From Microdochium bolleyi (lineage: Eukaryota; Ascomycota; Sordariomycetes; Xylariales; Microdochiaceae), in NCBI GenBank assembly GCA_001566295.1, contig KQ964250.1, positions 62,001 through 126,000 of the forward strand: a stretch of DNA of 64,000 nucleotides, written 5' to 3'. Below are positions 1 to 11,326 of this stretch, piece by piece. The position numbers were made by a program, and so were the translations under genes. Under the pieces are notes generated by a model. The model searched no databases and had not been told where the DNA came from. It saw nothing but the letters and a program-made list of their open reading frames with translations. Each line of letters opens with the position of its first letter. Positions within the stretch are counted from its first letter, which is position 1.

Positions 1-699
1 CAGAAGTCCCTCATCCTCGTTGATGGTGGCATGGCGCTCGAGAATATCCCCCTTCAGCCAATGATCCAGCCCATGCGTGCTGTTGATGTCGTCTTCGCAG
101 TGGACTCATCTGCCGATACAGAACATACTTATCCGAACGGGACTGCTCTGCGAGCCACTTATGAGCGGAGCAAACAGGGCGTGGCAAATGGGACCAACTT
201 CCCAGCCATCCCCTCGGCAAACACCTTCGTCAATCTTGGTTTGAACAAGCGACCAACCTTTTTCGGCTGCGACACATCACAGTTCAAGGCTGGTCATGTC
301 CCTCCGCTGATCGTGTACGTCCCGAATGCACCATACACGACCAGCAGCAACTTCTCCACGTTCCAGCAGTCTACGCAAGACGAGCAAATGTACCAGGTCA
401 TCCAAAATGGCTGGAACGTGGCGACAATGGGGAACGGCACGGTCCAGTCTGACTGGCCCGTCTGCCTTGCCTGTGCGATATTGAGCAGGAGCTTGGAGCG
501 GACAGCCACTCCTGTTCCTGCGGCGTGCAACAGCTGTTTCCAGAGGCACTGCTGGAACGGCGCAGTTAACGAGTCCACACCAGTACTTGCTGATCCTTTC
601 ATTATTGGAAACGCAACGGCCCAGAATGCGGGCGTGACATACGGTGTGTCGCGAGTGGGAGTCATGGTTACGGCTCTGACGGCAGTCTTGCTGGCCTAA
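1..699 (+). CDS. Lysophospholipase / phospholipase B, C-terminal part (5' end outside window)
   Basis: The frame is open from the first base and ends at TAA 697-699, so only the last 232 residues are present. The opening residues contain LVDGG followed by NIPL, PLIQP-like and FAVDSSADT-like blocks. These are characteristic of the fungal phospholipase B catalytic domain (cPLA2/PLB fold), and the Asp of VDGG corresponds to the catalytic-dyad Asp of that fold. The nucleophile Ser would lie upstream of the window. The later part is Cys- and N-glycosylation-rich. The protein ends in a short hydrophobic tail (GVMVTALTAVLLA) after small residues, which fits a GPI-anchor signal and hence a surface or secreted enzyme that deacylates (lyso)phospholipids. 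No intron is visible here. The family call is firm; substrate preference and the number of paralogues are unknown. Confidence 0.93.
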   Translation, partial: QKSLILVDGGMALENIPLQPMIQPMRAVDVVFAVDSSADTEHTYPNGTALRATYERSKQGVANGTNFPAIPSANTFVNLGLNKRPTFFGCDTSQFKAGHVPPLIVYVPNAPYTTSSNFSTFQQSTQDEQMYQVIQNGWNVATMGNGTVQSDWPVCLACAILSRSLERTATPVPAACNSCFQRHCWNGAVNESTPVLADPFIIGNATAQNAGVTYGVSRVGVMVTALTAVLLA

Positions 700-1510
700 A
701 TGGGTTGAACTTGTATGAGGATGACGCTTCCGAGTATTGCTTTTGATACTGGTACTTTCATTGCGCATAATAGCTTGTAAACTCGTAATGATCACTCCTC
801 TTTATGGACTCGCCTTCTGAAGTCATCTTGGAGCTCACTGACAACATACGCGTACCTGTCTGCAGTGACGGGGAGGGACTTTCTGTCGAATCCTTGTTCA
901 CGCCAACCCGTCAAGGACAGGCTGGCCGTCGCTCTTGCCCAGAATTTCAGTCCGACGTGAAAATGCCCCTCCCAAACCCGCCATATTGTTCACATTCGGA
1001 TCCTGCCCCCATGCGAGGTAGTGGGGCTCCCAGTCAATCGAGGGGACGCGAAGTGCGAAAAGGTTGAAAAGGGGGACGCGTTGCCGCCCAGCAACGGGTT
1101 CGTGTTTACCCCCAGTGTTATTTACTTCCACTTCCGGACAGCTGTGGAACAGGCAGCACGCCGCCAAAATCCGGCCCGGACCCATGCACAGTCTCTCCTT
1201 AGCTGAGGCTCTTAATTAGTGGCCGACCTTGCCTTCTGTCAACACAGCTTCACGTCAAGGTAGGAGGGCGCACTTGCGACACGCGTGCACATTCGACAAC
1301 AACAGCAATCTACGCCCGATATCTCGCTTGTGTTGGGGGATTATAATCGTCTTTGTTCTTTCGTCGCGACATCAGCATCTGGTACGGCGCTTACCACCTT
1401 GACTTGATGTCTCTGGCCTCGACACATCGTCTTTCTCGGCACAACCCTATTCACAACCTCGTCGGCGTGCTTTCCACATCTCAAGCCAACACTCGTACCT
1501 TCCCGCAACC
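700..1510. other. Intergenic: phospholipase 3' flank and BRCT gene promoter/leader
   Basis: No credible coding region. The last 150 bases are pyrimidine-rich with many CAAC/TCAC runs, typical of a fungal 5' leader. They end in a good start context (CAACCATGG) for the next gene. Confidence 0.6.
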
Positions 1511-4500
1511 ATGGAGGTCGCGAGCCCGCCGAAACGCATGACGCGTGCGCGCGCCGCCAGAAGCGTGTCCACCACGACACAACCCAAGACCCTCAGCAGA
1601 CCCACGGTCACAGTCGCCGCCCGCACATCCGCGAAGCGCAAGTCACCCTCAGACGATACTGAGGACGAGCTGCAACAGGAGGACTCAATGACGACAGCCA
1701 GGGCGCCTGCTCGGCCTCGCCTCCGGGCGAAGAAAAATGCCGAGCCTCAGGCTACCGCTGCCGAGCCTGCAACTACCACTACCACAGCAGCAGCCGCCAA
1801 GCCCTTGCGGACGAGAGTAACGAGGAAAGCGGCCACTCCTGCTGCTGCGACGCAATCCAGCAGAACGGAGCCTGTGCCGAAGACGACAACGCGAGCTACG
1901 CGTATTAGGAAGACGACAATAGATGAGCCCAGTGACAGCGAGCCACTCGCGGCGCCGGGCCACACACCCAAGAAGGCCACGAGAAAGCGGCCAGCGCCGT
2001 CAGCTCCGAGCAAGGACGACGGGGCCGGCACCATCTCGACACTTGTTCCTACGACCAACCCAACACCGGGACTGAAATCTAACTTCTCTCGACCGGCATC
2101 CAGAGTCGCCAGCGCAACAACGAAGAAGACAGTGTCGTTCGAGGAGCCAGAAAAGGAGAACATTGTTCCCACCAAGTCCACAAGAACCACAAAGGCCAAG
2201 GCTGCCGAACCAGCCACCGCCGCCGCCACTGGAATGAGAGCCAAGCCAGTGCGTAGCAAAGCGACTGTGCCCGCCAGGACGACCCGTGCCACATCAAAAA
2301 CTACGTCAACGACGGAAAAGAAGCCTCTCAGCCCTAAGAAGGATGGCGCAAATCGTCCCCTGTCCAGATGTGACGACAGTTCTGACGATGAGCTTGCCAC
2401 TTACGAGAAGACGCCTATGAAGTCCCTCATGAAGAGCCCTGTCAAGCCGCCGGCTAGTCTGCGACGCCCCGATCAGAAGCCGCAGCTGGGAGACGAGGAG
2501 AACACCCTGATGCCTTCAGAGAATGTTTTGACAGCTTCGGTAATGCGGAGTCCGGCTCGCAGGCCTCCGACTTCCCCTTGGAAAGACACGATGAAGTCAC
2601 CTGCCAAGAAGATTGAGTCTATTCCATTCAGCCTGTCCGCCTCTTCCACTGCGGAAGACGCGCCTCAGTCACCATCGAAGACCTCCATGCTACAGTCCCC
2701 GGCAAAGCGGCCACAAGTACCGATCAAAGCCTTCCAGACGAGCACCAACGACGATCCCCTTGCGCCACGGTCGCCAGTGAAGCGATCACTATTTGGCTCC
2801 CCTGCCAAGCGCGGAGCTGGCACTCCGTTCAAGAGTCTTGTTCAGGAAGCACCAGCTGCTGAGACCGAGAAGACTCCGATGAAACAAGCATCACTCGCGA
2901 GGGAAGAGGAGGAGGAGATCACCGTCCCTGAGCAGATTCTGGAAGTCATCACAGTCCAGCCAGAAGAAGCTAGCACTCAGGAGCAGGATGAAGCCGACTC
3001 GTCATCCCTCGACCACATCGCCCTCGACCAACAGATCGAGTTGGAGCTCTCCACTCAGCTCGCCTTCCCTGGTAGGCTATCGGCTGTTCTGCCCAGGTAT
3101 GCTGATCCGGCACTTAAAGATAAGCAATCGCCTTCCAAGGTCAAGGACATCACAGTCGAGCCCGTCAGCGTTGAGGCAATGGTCGCTCAGGAACAGGAGC
3201 AAGACATCTTTGTCGATAACACAGTGGAAGATGCTATGGATCTGGACGACATCATCACAGATGAGGCTATCACAACCGGCCAGACCAGCAGAGCCCGAAG
3301 TCAGTCACCAACGAAGCTCGTGATGAATCCCATGTTCAGGCTGCGCGCCAAGGACATGGAGGACCAGTACTTGTCTGAGTCTGAAGACGAGCTTGCGTCA
3401 AGCGGCAAGACAGGAACAAAGTTCCAGAACACAACCACGATCGATTTTGATGCCGTGCCTGCTACACCAACTCCCTCATCAATCAGGACGCCACGCACCG
3501 GCCTTCCCTCCAGTGCAGCCAAGGCGGCCAGTCGCGCAATTAGATCCGTATCCAGAGGCACAAAACACGGCTTCACCCCGCTTGCTGCCCAGTTCGGCGA
3601 GTGGAAGGCTTCGAGTCCTTCCAAACTCTCTCAACAACAGACCGTGCCTCCGTCGCCATCGACCACAGAGGAAGACCTCTCTTTGGTGTCAGACGGGTCT
3701 TCGCCCCGTGTGCAGGGATCGCCCGCCAATGGCCACTTCTTTGAAGATGAGATGAAGATCCGCGCCGACATTGAAATGGAGGCAATGCTGGAGGCTGATC
3801 TTGCCGCTACATACGGCGACGACTTGATGTTCGGCGACGACATGATGGACATTACGAATGAAGACGTCGAGCTCGCTGCCGAAGCCAACGAGATGTCCCT
3901 TATGGATACCGCAGACGTTGAGGCAAGAGCCGGCGCATACTCGCAAGACGATACCGCGTCTGAAGCTAGCCAGGAGTATGGCGACGAGAATGCCGTCCCG
4001 ATCGACCCTGCGTTGATGAGTGCAGGCAGCCAAAAGCCCGCGCCTCTGACTCCAGCCCGGCCGGTTATGCGGACCTTCCACACCACTTCCAAGGTTCCTC
4101 TGAAGCCCGCCGACGATACGCCTCCAGCTCGGCACCAAGCACGCAGCTTCAGTGCCGCAAAGCCATCGTCCAAACGTCCCAACATGCCGGCTAGAAACGC
4201 AACAGTGATCTCGTACTCGCCCACCAAGGGCCAGAGCTCAGACCTAGATGATGTTCAGCCCACCACGCCTGGCAAGTCCGAAATCTGGTCCACAATGGGG
4301 ACACCGGCTCGCACACCTCGGCGCGACCTCAACACTGATCTTCTGCGCGGGGCTGTTGTCTTTGTGGATGTGCACACAAGTGAGGGCGCGGACGCTAGCG
4401 CAGTGTTTGTTGAGCTCCTGACGCAGATGGGCGCTCGCTGCGTCAAGACCTGGACGTGGAACCCCAGCAACGATGGTATGGGCGAGTCAAAGATTGGCAT

Positions 4501-5249
4501 CACGCATGTCGTCTACAAGGACGGTGGCAAGCGTACGATGGAGAAGGTGCGGGAGAGCAACGGCGTCGTCCAGTGTGTCGGCGTCGGCTGGGTTCTTGAG
4601 TAAGTTGTTGCGCTTGATATAAAATTTCGGAGATCTGCTGACTCGTGTTATTTGCAGCTGCGAGAGGGAAAACCGTTGGGTAGAGGAGTCCACACACTAC
4701 ATCGACACAGCGCTCATCCCTCGTGGTGGCCGCAATCGTCGTAAGAGCATGGAGCCCAAGGCCATCGCCAATGTAAACGGCTCGCTTGTCACGCCAGTCA
4801 AGAGCAACGCCGCGGCGCCACGCGAGTGTATGACGACCCCGGGAGACAAGATGAACCGCCGCGATAGCTCGCTCTGGATGCGGACACCCTCAGACGTGGA
4901 CGAGGACGAGGATGCTCCTGGCGAAGCGGACGACTGGCGCCCAGATGTCAGCAGCATGCTTACTCCTGTGCCCAAGACGCCGGCCCCCGAAGCCATTGCG
5001 CGTTACGCGATGGACATCACACCAGGTTCGTCCTCGGTTGAGGACGACTCGACGCTCGGCCAGCGTGAGCATATTCAGATGCAAACGTGCCCGCCGAAGC
5101 AGTCAACCATGTACAGCATGGGCGAGGAGATCTTGAACCGTCCCAAGGACCAGACAGTCATGATGCGGCTGATGGCTGCTCGCCGCAAGAGCCTGCAATT
5201 TGCACCCAAGGTGGCCAGCCCGCTGTCAAAGTCATGGTACCAGGGCTAA
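1511..5249 (+). CDS. Large disordered protein with C-terminal microcephalin-like BRCT domain
   Basis: Two exons, 1511-4599 and 4658-5249, give about 1226 aa. The 58-nt intron has GTAAGT and TTTGCAG, and the join restores a continuous BRCT domain (exon 2 opens with the conserved W..DC region). Residues 1 to about 940 are low-complexity and basic/acidic. They carry many S/T-P-x-K motifs, densest around residues 300-440 (for example SPVK, SPAK, TPFK, TPMK), which look like CDK sites. The BRCT domain spans about residues 942-1045. Its pattern (VFVDVHTSEG, MGA, THVVYKDG, then W) most resembles BRCT1 of animal MCPH1. The tail has further TP/SP motifs and a DEDED patch. It is probably a nuclear, cell-cycle-phosphorylated chromatin or checkpoint protein. 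The start is supported by an optimal ACCATGG context. Orthology to MCPH1 is inference; other fungal BRCT proteins remain possible. Confidence 0.85.
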
Positions 5250-6745
5250 TGGGGAAAGCATGTCTCGGGTTGTTGTGCTGTTGCGTGCGCATGGAGGGAG
5301 TTGGCTGACTACGTCTGATTATCATCTGGAGGCAGATTACAGCATTCCAGCAGCATTTCGCATTGGGCGAGGGACTTACTGCCCCACGGGCAGGGTTCGG
5401 TCCACATTAGCATTCACTTTTTTGATAGCAAATAGGATCCAGGCTGGAGTTCATATGAGGCAGGGAGGGAAGAGGATTTCCCGCCTCACGGCGTTTGTTT
5501 ATTCACTGGTAGCCACTGCATCAATCCGAAGACGGAGACACTCGTTTGCCCCAAAAAGCAACCTTGAACCTGGAAGACAATAATAATAAAAACGCCACGT
5601 GCTACCATGTGAATCCGTGTTGCCTGACAAATTACCAATGTTGGCGTGGTTTGTCGTCGTTGTTGTTTTTCACCCTGTTCAATTAAAGTTTGCAGAGTGC
5701 CTGGGCCCCCACAACGCAGCGGTTGTACTTTTTTAGGTTGGCCGTTCTAGGCTCATCCTTGGGGTGGACATGAGCCCGGATTCCGGCAAGCTTGGCCAGG
5801 GGAAGAGGGAGGGGGTTTGTGCGCGGGCAGGTCGGCAGCAACGCGTATGTGCTCCGTACTGTGTGTGAAAAGGCAAGGCGAGGGAAAGAGGAGGAGGAGG
5901 AGGAGGCTCTTTTGCCGATTGTTGCAGACGCATGTAACCGATGATCACAAAATCCCGTGCCACCTACCTCCGATCCCTGGGTTCTAATGTGTCCTGGTGA
6001 CCCTGCGTGTGTAACCGTGCCAACATACCACAGATGACCCAAGGGGCCAAGAGTGCCAAGCATCCGGGACGGTGGGCTTGTTGACAGCTCAGCTCCAGTA
6101 CCTCCAAGGACCGGCAGATGGAGGAGGGCGGGTGGGGGGGTTCCCGTCGCTGTGGCTGTGGCGGTTGTGTCGAAGCTTCCACGCCACGACACACACGAAG
6201 AAGGTGTTACTGAGAGCTGCGTCATCTGGTGCCAAGGAGCGCCGAGCCGAGACCGGGATCCCTGAGGACGGGCATGGTGCCGAAGGGGCACGCTGAATCA
6301 GCAGTGGAAGCTTTTTCTGCCGCGTCGTTTCCGGAGGCCATCTCGGCCCCTCAGCCCCACTGAAAGACAGGCCACCCTGCGATCCAGAGCGGCGACCAGC
6401 GGGACGCATGCTGCTCGCGCCACCTGAACCCATTATTATTAGACCAACGTGCTGCAACCTCCTTCTGCGTCCTGCACTGCGTCCTGCAGCTGCTGTTTGT
6501 GGGTGGTTTCGCAGTTCGACAGCCTCCTTCCCATCCACGACGACGACCAACGATAGCGACGGCGACGGCGGCGGCGACACACTTGGTCAGACTTTGTGAG
6601 GCGTCCCTGGCCGACTACTCCTTGCGCACCGTCAACAACACACGACTTGGGCTCTCCCTTTCCGCGCCTCGATACTTCTCGCCGACAACAGACCCTTCCG
6701 CAACACTCGCGCTGCCCGCCCGTGGCAGTCAGACGCTTGCCCAAG
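5250..6745. other. Intergenic region upstream of the zinc transporter gene
   Basis: No supported gene. It contains an A-rich segment (about 5578-5592) that may belong to the BRCT gene's 3' end processing, a CACGTG E-box at 5596-5601, a (GAG)n tract at 5888-5906, and a CG-rich leader with GGCGAC repeats near 6555-6580. An in-frame upstream ATG at 6596 would extend the transporter by 50 residues. Confidence 0.55.
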
Positions 6746-8521
6746 ATGCAGCTCCCACACTTGAAATGGGACAAGACGACCAAGATCAGCATCATGCTGG
6801 CCATCGACGTCGTCTTTTTCATCGTCGAACTCGGCACCGGCTTCTGGGTCCACTCCCTCGCCCTCATGGCCGATGCCTTCCACATGCTCAACGACATCAT
6901 CTCCCTCATCATCGGCCTCTGGGCTGTCAAGGCCGCAAAGAACCCCAGCACTGACCGCTACTCGTACGGCTGGCTGCGCGCCGAGATTCTCGGCGCCTTC
7001 TTCAACGCCGTCTTCCTCATCGCCCTCTGCGTCTCCATCATCCTCGAGGCCGTCACCCGTCTCGTCGAACCGCCTGAGATCACAAACCCGGAGCTCATCC
7101 TAATTGTGGGATGCTTCGGTCTCGCCTCGAACTTGGTTGGTTTCCTCGTCCTCGGTGGTCACGGGCATGACCACGGACACGGTGACCACGATCACGGACA
7201 CGACCACGGCGACCACGACCATGGTGTGCACGACCACGACCACGCCAAGGTGCCCCGCGACCCCATCTCCGCTGCTGAGCAGGGTCGCGGCTACGACGCT
7301 GCCGCGTTTGCCGACGAAGACGGTCCGGCCATGGATGTCCTGCCTCACGTTGCACTCGCTCGCGCCCAGGCCGAGGCTGCCGCCGCATCGTCCAGCGCTG
7401 CTCAACAGCGAGCTGCTAGAGCCTCTGCATCTAAGGGCAAGGAGCGCCGCCGCGCGGGCAGTACTAAGCATAGCCGCCTGACCAGCATCGACGACCTCAG
7501 CATCCATCCATCCAGCTTCCGTCAAGACATTCTCGAACACAGCAGGCACAACCACCATCTACCCGACGGCGACAGCGAGGACGATTCGACTGTGCACTCG
7601 CATGTCTCGGAGGAGGACGTCTTTGACGAGAGCTCATCGCTCGTCAGAAGCGGCGACGGCAGGAATAATGGAGCCATCTCTCACGGCCACTCTCACTCCC
7701 ACGCGGCCTCGGGACGGTCCAGACGCGACTCTGGCGTGCACACGGAGCACAACCACAACAAGCCCAAGGACAAGAAGAAGAAGAGCCTCGGCCACGACCA
7801 CGGCGACATGGGCATGAACGCTATGGTCCTGCACGTCATCGGTGACGCCCTCGGCAACGTCGGCGTCATCATCACGGCCCTTATCATCTGGCTGACCGAC
7901 CTGCCTGGCAAGTACTACGCGGACCCGGCAGTCTCGCTCTTCATCACTGCCATCATCCTCAAGTCCGCGATCCCCCTTACCAAGGCGACCTCCAAGGTCC
8001 TGCTCCAGGCGACACCCGACCATATTGATCTCCGCGACATCAAGGACGACATTCAGACCCTGCCGGGCGTCATCAGCTGCCACCACGTCCACATCTGGCA
8101 GCTGTCCGACACGAAACTTGTCGCGTCGATGCACGTCCAGATCGAGTTTCCCATTACGGAGGACGGTGGCGAGAAGTACATGAAGCTCGCCCGCCAGGCC
8201 CGCAAGTGCCTGCACGCGTACGGCATCCACAGCGCCACGATCCAGCCCGAGTTTTGCGTCGACGAGAGCTGCAAGCACAGCGACGACGGTCGCGCCTCGT
8301 TGGCCGCCGCTGGCGAGACCCCGCTCGTCAAGTGCGGTGCTGTTGAGGGCGTTGGCGACCCGGACTCGTGTCTGCTCGAGTGCGTCGACAACTGCGTTGG
8401 TGATGGGTGCTGCCCCACGTCAAAGTCTAAGGCGGACGGCAGCCGGAGGTCGAGCTCCTCGGGCACGGCGCACGAGCATCATGACCACGGGCACGACCAC
8501 GGACACAGCCATGACCACTAG
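6746..8521 (+). CDS. CDF zinc transporter, ZRC1/COT1-type (vacuolar)
   Basis: An intronless 591-aa cation diffusion facilitator that exchanges Zn2+ (possibly Co2+) for protons across an organelle membrane, by family usually the vacuole. The N-terminal half has about four membrane helices. The transport-site HxxxD pair is visible twice: H46/D50 in helix 2 (ADAFHMLND) and H363/D367 in helix 5 (HVIGDALGN). Between helices 4 and 5 lies a very long cytosolic loop of about 210 aa. It begins with alternating His-Asp-Gly repeats and contains further His clusters. The C-terminal domain (HVHIWQLSD) is the usual cytosolic metal-binding fold, followed by Cys-rich and HDHGH tails. I chose the ATG at 6746 (CAAGATG context) because homologues start just before helix 1. 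An in-frame ATG at 6596 would add a Pro/Arg-rich, unconserved extension. Confidence 0.93.
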   Translation: MQLPHLKWDKTTKISIMLAIDVVFFIVELGTGFWVHSLALMADAFHMLNDIISLIIGLWAVKAAKNPSTDRYSYGWLRAEILGAFFNAVFLIALCVSIILEAVTRLVEPPEITNPELILIVGCFGLASNLVGFLVLGGHGHDHGHGDHDHGHDHGDHDHGVHDHDHAKVPRDPISAAEQGRGYDAAAFADEDGPAMDVLPHVALARAQAEAAAASSSAAQQRAARASASKGKERRRAGSTKHSRLTSIDDLSIHPSSFRQDILEHSRHNHHLPDGDSEDDSTVHSHVSEEDVFDESSSLVRSGDGRNNGAISHGHSHSHAASGRSRRDSGVHTEHNHNKPKDKKKKSLGHDHGDMGMNAMVLHVIGDALGNVGVIITALIIWLTDLPGKYYADPAVSLFITAIILKSAIPLTKATSKVLLQATPDHIDLRDIKDDIQTLPGVISCHHVHIWQLSDTKLVASMHVQIEFPITEDGGEKYMKLARQARKCLHAYGIHSATIQPEFCVDESCKHSDDGRASLAAAGETPLVKCGAVEGVGDPDSCLLECVDNCVGDGCCPTSKSKADGSRRSSSSGTAHEHHDHGHDHGHSHDH

Positions 8522-9128
8522 CCGCGGACATGGATCACGACGTCCTTTGTGCGCTACGGAGACATGGACGGTGTTACTGAAGTTGATGATGGTGACTACT
8601 AATACGATATTCCCACGGCGATTCGCTACACACACATTTTCTTACTTTGCATTTTCTGGTCATTCATGTACTTTATGCGCTGCTACAAGCGTGGGGTTCG
8701 GCTCGCTTTGGTCTGGCCTGGTTGAGGAAAGGCCAGCAAAAGAAAAAGCAAGAAAAATAGACACATGGTATGCTCCATGGTGCTTGTCACATTCTTCCTG
8801 AATGCATGCACAGTCGTTACTGCAACTACTACCATACATTACACGGCTGGGGGTCAGCTGGCTGGGCGGGTTTTCGTGAACAGACATTTTTTAAGCAAAG
8901 ACACACAACGGCTGAGCGGGCGTTCAAGGGCTTTCCTCTGGCCTCAACTTCACCTCCTCCTTTTCTTATTCTTCTTCATTGTTTTTATCCTTCTTTTGTT
9001 AGTCCGTAGTGTCCCGAGCCGGGATGATGTGGAATTTACAGCATCCCTGAACTGAAGAAAGTGGCTGCGACAGAAATAGGCTTATGTGTCCTAGATCAAA
9101 TGTCTTGGGAACCATGGTGAACGTATAT

Positions 9129-9162
<34 letters not shown>

Positions 9163-9748
9163 AAGATGGGGGGGCATCACAAGCAGGCAGGTGTCCATTA
9201 CAATTGTGCTGCTGTTGTCTATCCTTCTCTTGAAGTCAAAGAGTGTTGAGGTTCGGGTTTTCTCTTCCTCCTGCTCGTCGTCCTCCTCCTCCTCCTTCGT
9301 GAATATCAACAGGGAGCTTGGTACGTCCTCGAGGCTCGCTAGAGCTTGTGCGCGGAGCAAAACAGGCAGGATTTTGTCTTGATCTTGTGTAGTATATAAT
9401 CATGCCATCCTGGCCTACCAAGGCTCGGTTGTTTGGTGATCAAGCGTGAGTGTCGCTTTGTCTTCTGTACGGTATTGTGTATTGCATAGAAGCAAGAAAG
9501 TCCTCCACGCTCAAGGCAAAATGCCACGTGCCCACTGTCCCGTAAGGGGAGGGAGTCAGTCGGATGGATGGTGTATGATCTAACCACCAAGTAGCATTAT
9601 GGAGACAATGTACTAGCACGCCTTGCGAACATGAAACTTGGCGCGTGCAGTTTGGTGATCAAAGTCAAGAGCTCAAGATGTGTTGCGAGATCTCAATGGC
9701 GGTCTCTTTGTGGCGTCCTCGGAAGTATCGGTGTATCTAGAGTAGAGA
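8522..9748. other. Intergenic: transporter 3' flank, microsatellite, no gene
   Basis: No credible coding potential on either strand. It holds a trinucleotide microsatellite (listed separately) and a CACGTG E-box at 9525-9530. This is the left part of a gene-poor segment that runs to the tRNA gene at 13.5 kb. Confidence 0.5.
9129..9160. repeat. (TGA/ATG)n trinucleotide microsatellite
   Basis: About ten perfect tandem copies of a TGA unit, just outside any supported gene. It would be a length-polymorphic marker. Confidence 0.95.
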
Positions 9749-10480
9749 TCATGCTGTAATGAAGAGCGTCCCAGCTTCTGTTGATGCTTGAGCAGTCCTT
9801 GCTTGGTTGTCCATAAAACCAGATTCGTCCGCCTCGACCTGCGGGCTGCCTCGGGGCTGCTGATCCCGCTCCGCCCGAGACATCCGATACAACGCCTCAT
9901 ACACCCGGAGGTCGTCTTTGAGACCTATGATTTCTTGACGGAGGGCTTTGACTTGCTGGCGAAGATCGCCGATCTCACATGCGAGGGTCTGGACCTCTAC
10001 CTCTTTCGATAGATACTCCCTCTCCTTTTCCGAGAACTCGGCCTCTTTCTCCTTGAAGCGCATGTCTATGACCTGCATCTCGAGATCTCTGACCCAGACC
10101 TTCCTCATCGCCGTGCCCTCTCTGTCCTTCAGCTCGGCAATCTCTGCTTCGCATTTCTAACGGGCGGCCGACTCCTCACTGCCCATCTTGGCTAGCTGGG
10201 CTGCGTCGGTGACTCATTGAGTATGGAACAATACGGCTGCCTACTTGGCCCGGCTTTCTGCCTTGCTTAAGATCTCTGCAATGTCTTTGGCCCGAGAACC
10301 CGCGAGTTACCGCTTGGTATGTCTTGCTACATCAGTGAAGATCTCTGATAACAGGTCGTCCAGATCTCTGTCGACATAGAGCTGCGTGTTATCGGTACTG
10401 CATTCACCACCGCTGCAGACAGCGCTGTTGCTTTCGGCGTCGCTGTTGCCAGCGTTGTCGTTGTTGCCGTCGTGCTCCAT
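9749..10480 (-). pseudogene. Coiled-coil protein gene interrupted by four in-frame stops
   Basis: Reading the minus strand from the ATG at 10480, one frame stays protein-like for 243 codons to 9749 but is cut by four stops: TAA (10309-10307), TAG (10243-10241), TGA (10216-10214) and TAG (10159-10157). The N-terminus is Asn/Asp/Ser-rich. The rest is Lys/Glu/Ala/Arg-rich and helical, with heptad-like coiled coil in the last 120 residues (for example EVEVQTLACEIGDLRQQVKA). Text between the stops (AKDIAEILSKAESRAK) is also helix-like, which argues that it was once coding. Each stop is one C-to-T step from Gln or Arg codons, as RIP would produce. Alternatives are a weak intron (GTAGCA donor at 10330, TAG acceptor ending at 10157) that would remove all four stops in phase, or an intact shorter gene starting at 10108. 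No family recognised. Confidence 0.5.
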
Positions 10481-11326
10481 GTTCACTTATCTCCTGGCAG
10501 AGCCCCGTGATGAGCAAGTGATGAGCCAATGAACGGAACGCGAGAACGCACTTACTCGCCAAATTATCGCAAAGTGAGCTATGAAGGCTGGCTTATCTTG
10601 ACTCTCGATTATTCGTGTCGAGCTCGGTTTGGGGACACGGCGATGCGGTGTGTTTCCTAACGATCCCAGATTCTCACGAACTGCCTATGTGACAGAAGGG
10701 GTTCTTGTGATCTCTACCATGGACTCTTCAGGATGTGGTATTACTCTGGGGACCATTCTTCAGTTCGAGTCACTTCGTGAAAGCTCCGCTTGTCTCCCAG
10801 GGGCTGTTCTGGACAGGTGTGGCAAGTGATCGAAGTTGAGAGAAGTAGTGACGGTGTAGGATTCTGGGTCCGCTCATGGATACTGATGTGGTTGCAAAAC
10901 GCCGACAATAGAGTTGCCTGGCTCCGGGACTATGTTGCCGCGGAGCTAGGTCTAAGGTCCTGCCGTGATTCGCATGACTCTTAAAGGTGATACAGGATAT
11001 ACACGGTCCATGGATCGGGTGCTTCCATAAAGTCGCATGTGTCTCCATGCACGGGATAACACTCGAACAGAGCTACATTGTATGCATCACGAGAGTGAGG
11101 CAGCAAGTCATTCCGCCAATGCTGAGTGGCAACGAAGAAGAGCTGGCCACGATCACAGGCAGACTGACCTCAAACAAAGCTAGAGTGTGTTTAAGAGCTT
11201 GGTTAATGGCTATGTGATACTTGTTACCATGTTCAATGACTGTTCGCGTCTATACTTTGTTGCAACTTCATGTAGACCTATGCATTGCGCCTTTGCAGCT
11301 TCGACTTGGACGGGCAGGCTTAACCT
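10481..11326. other. Gene-poor spacer between two coiled-coil ORFs
   Basis: Nothing recognisable on either strand. Presumably it includes the promoter of the minus-strand coiled-coil ORF ending at 9749 and the 3' flank of the next minus-strand ORF. Confidence 0.45.

Noticed and set aside
6596..6745. N-terminal 50-residue extension of the zinc transporter
   Set aside because: Pro/Arg-rich text before the conserved start, and homologues begin at the ATG at 6746. Kept only as an alternative start.
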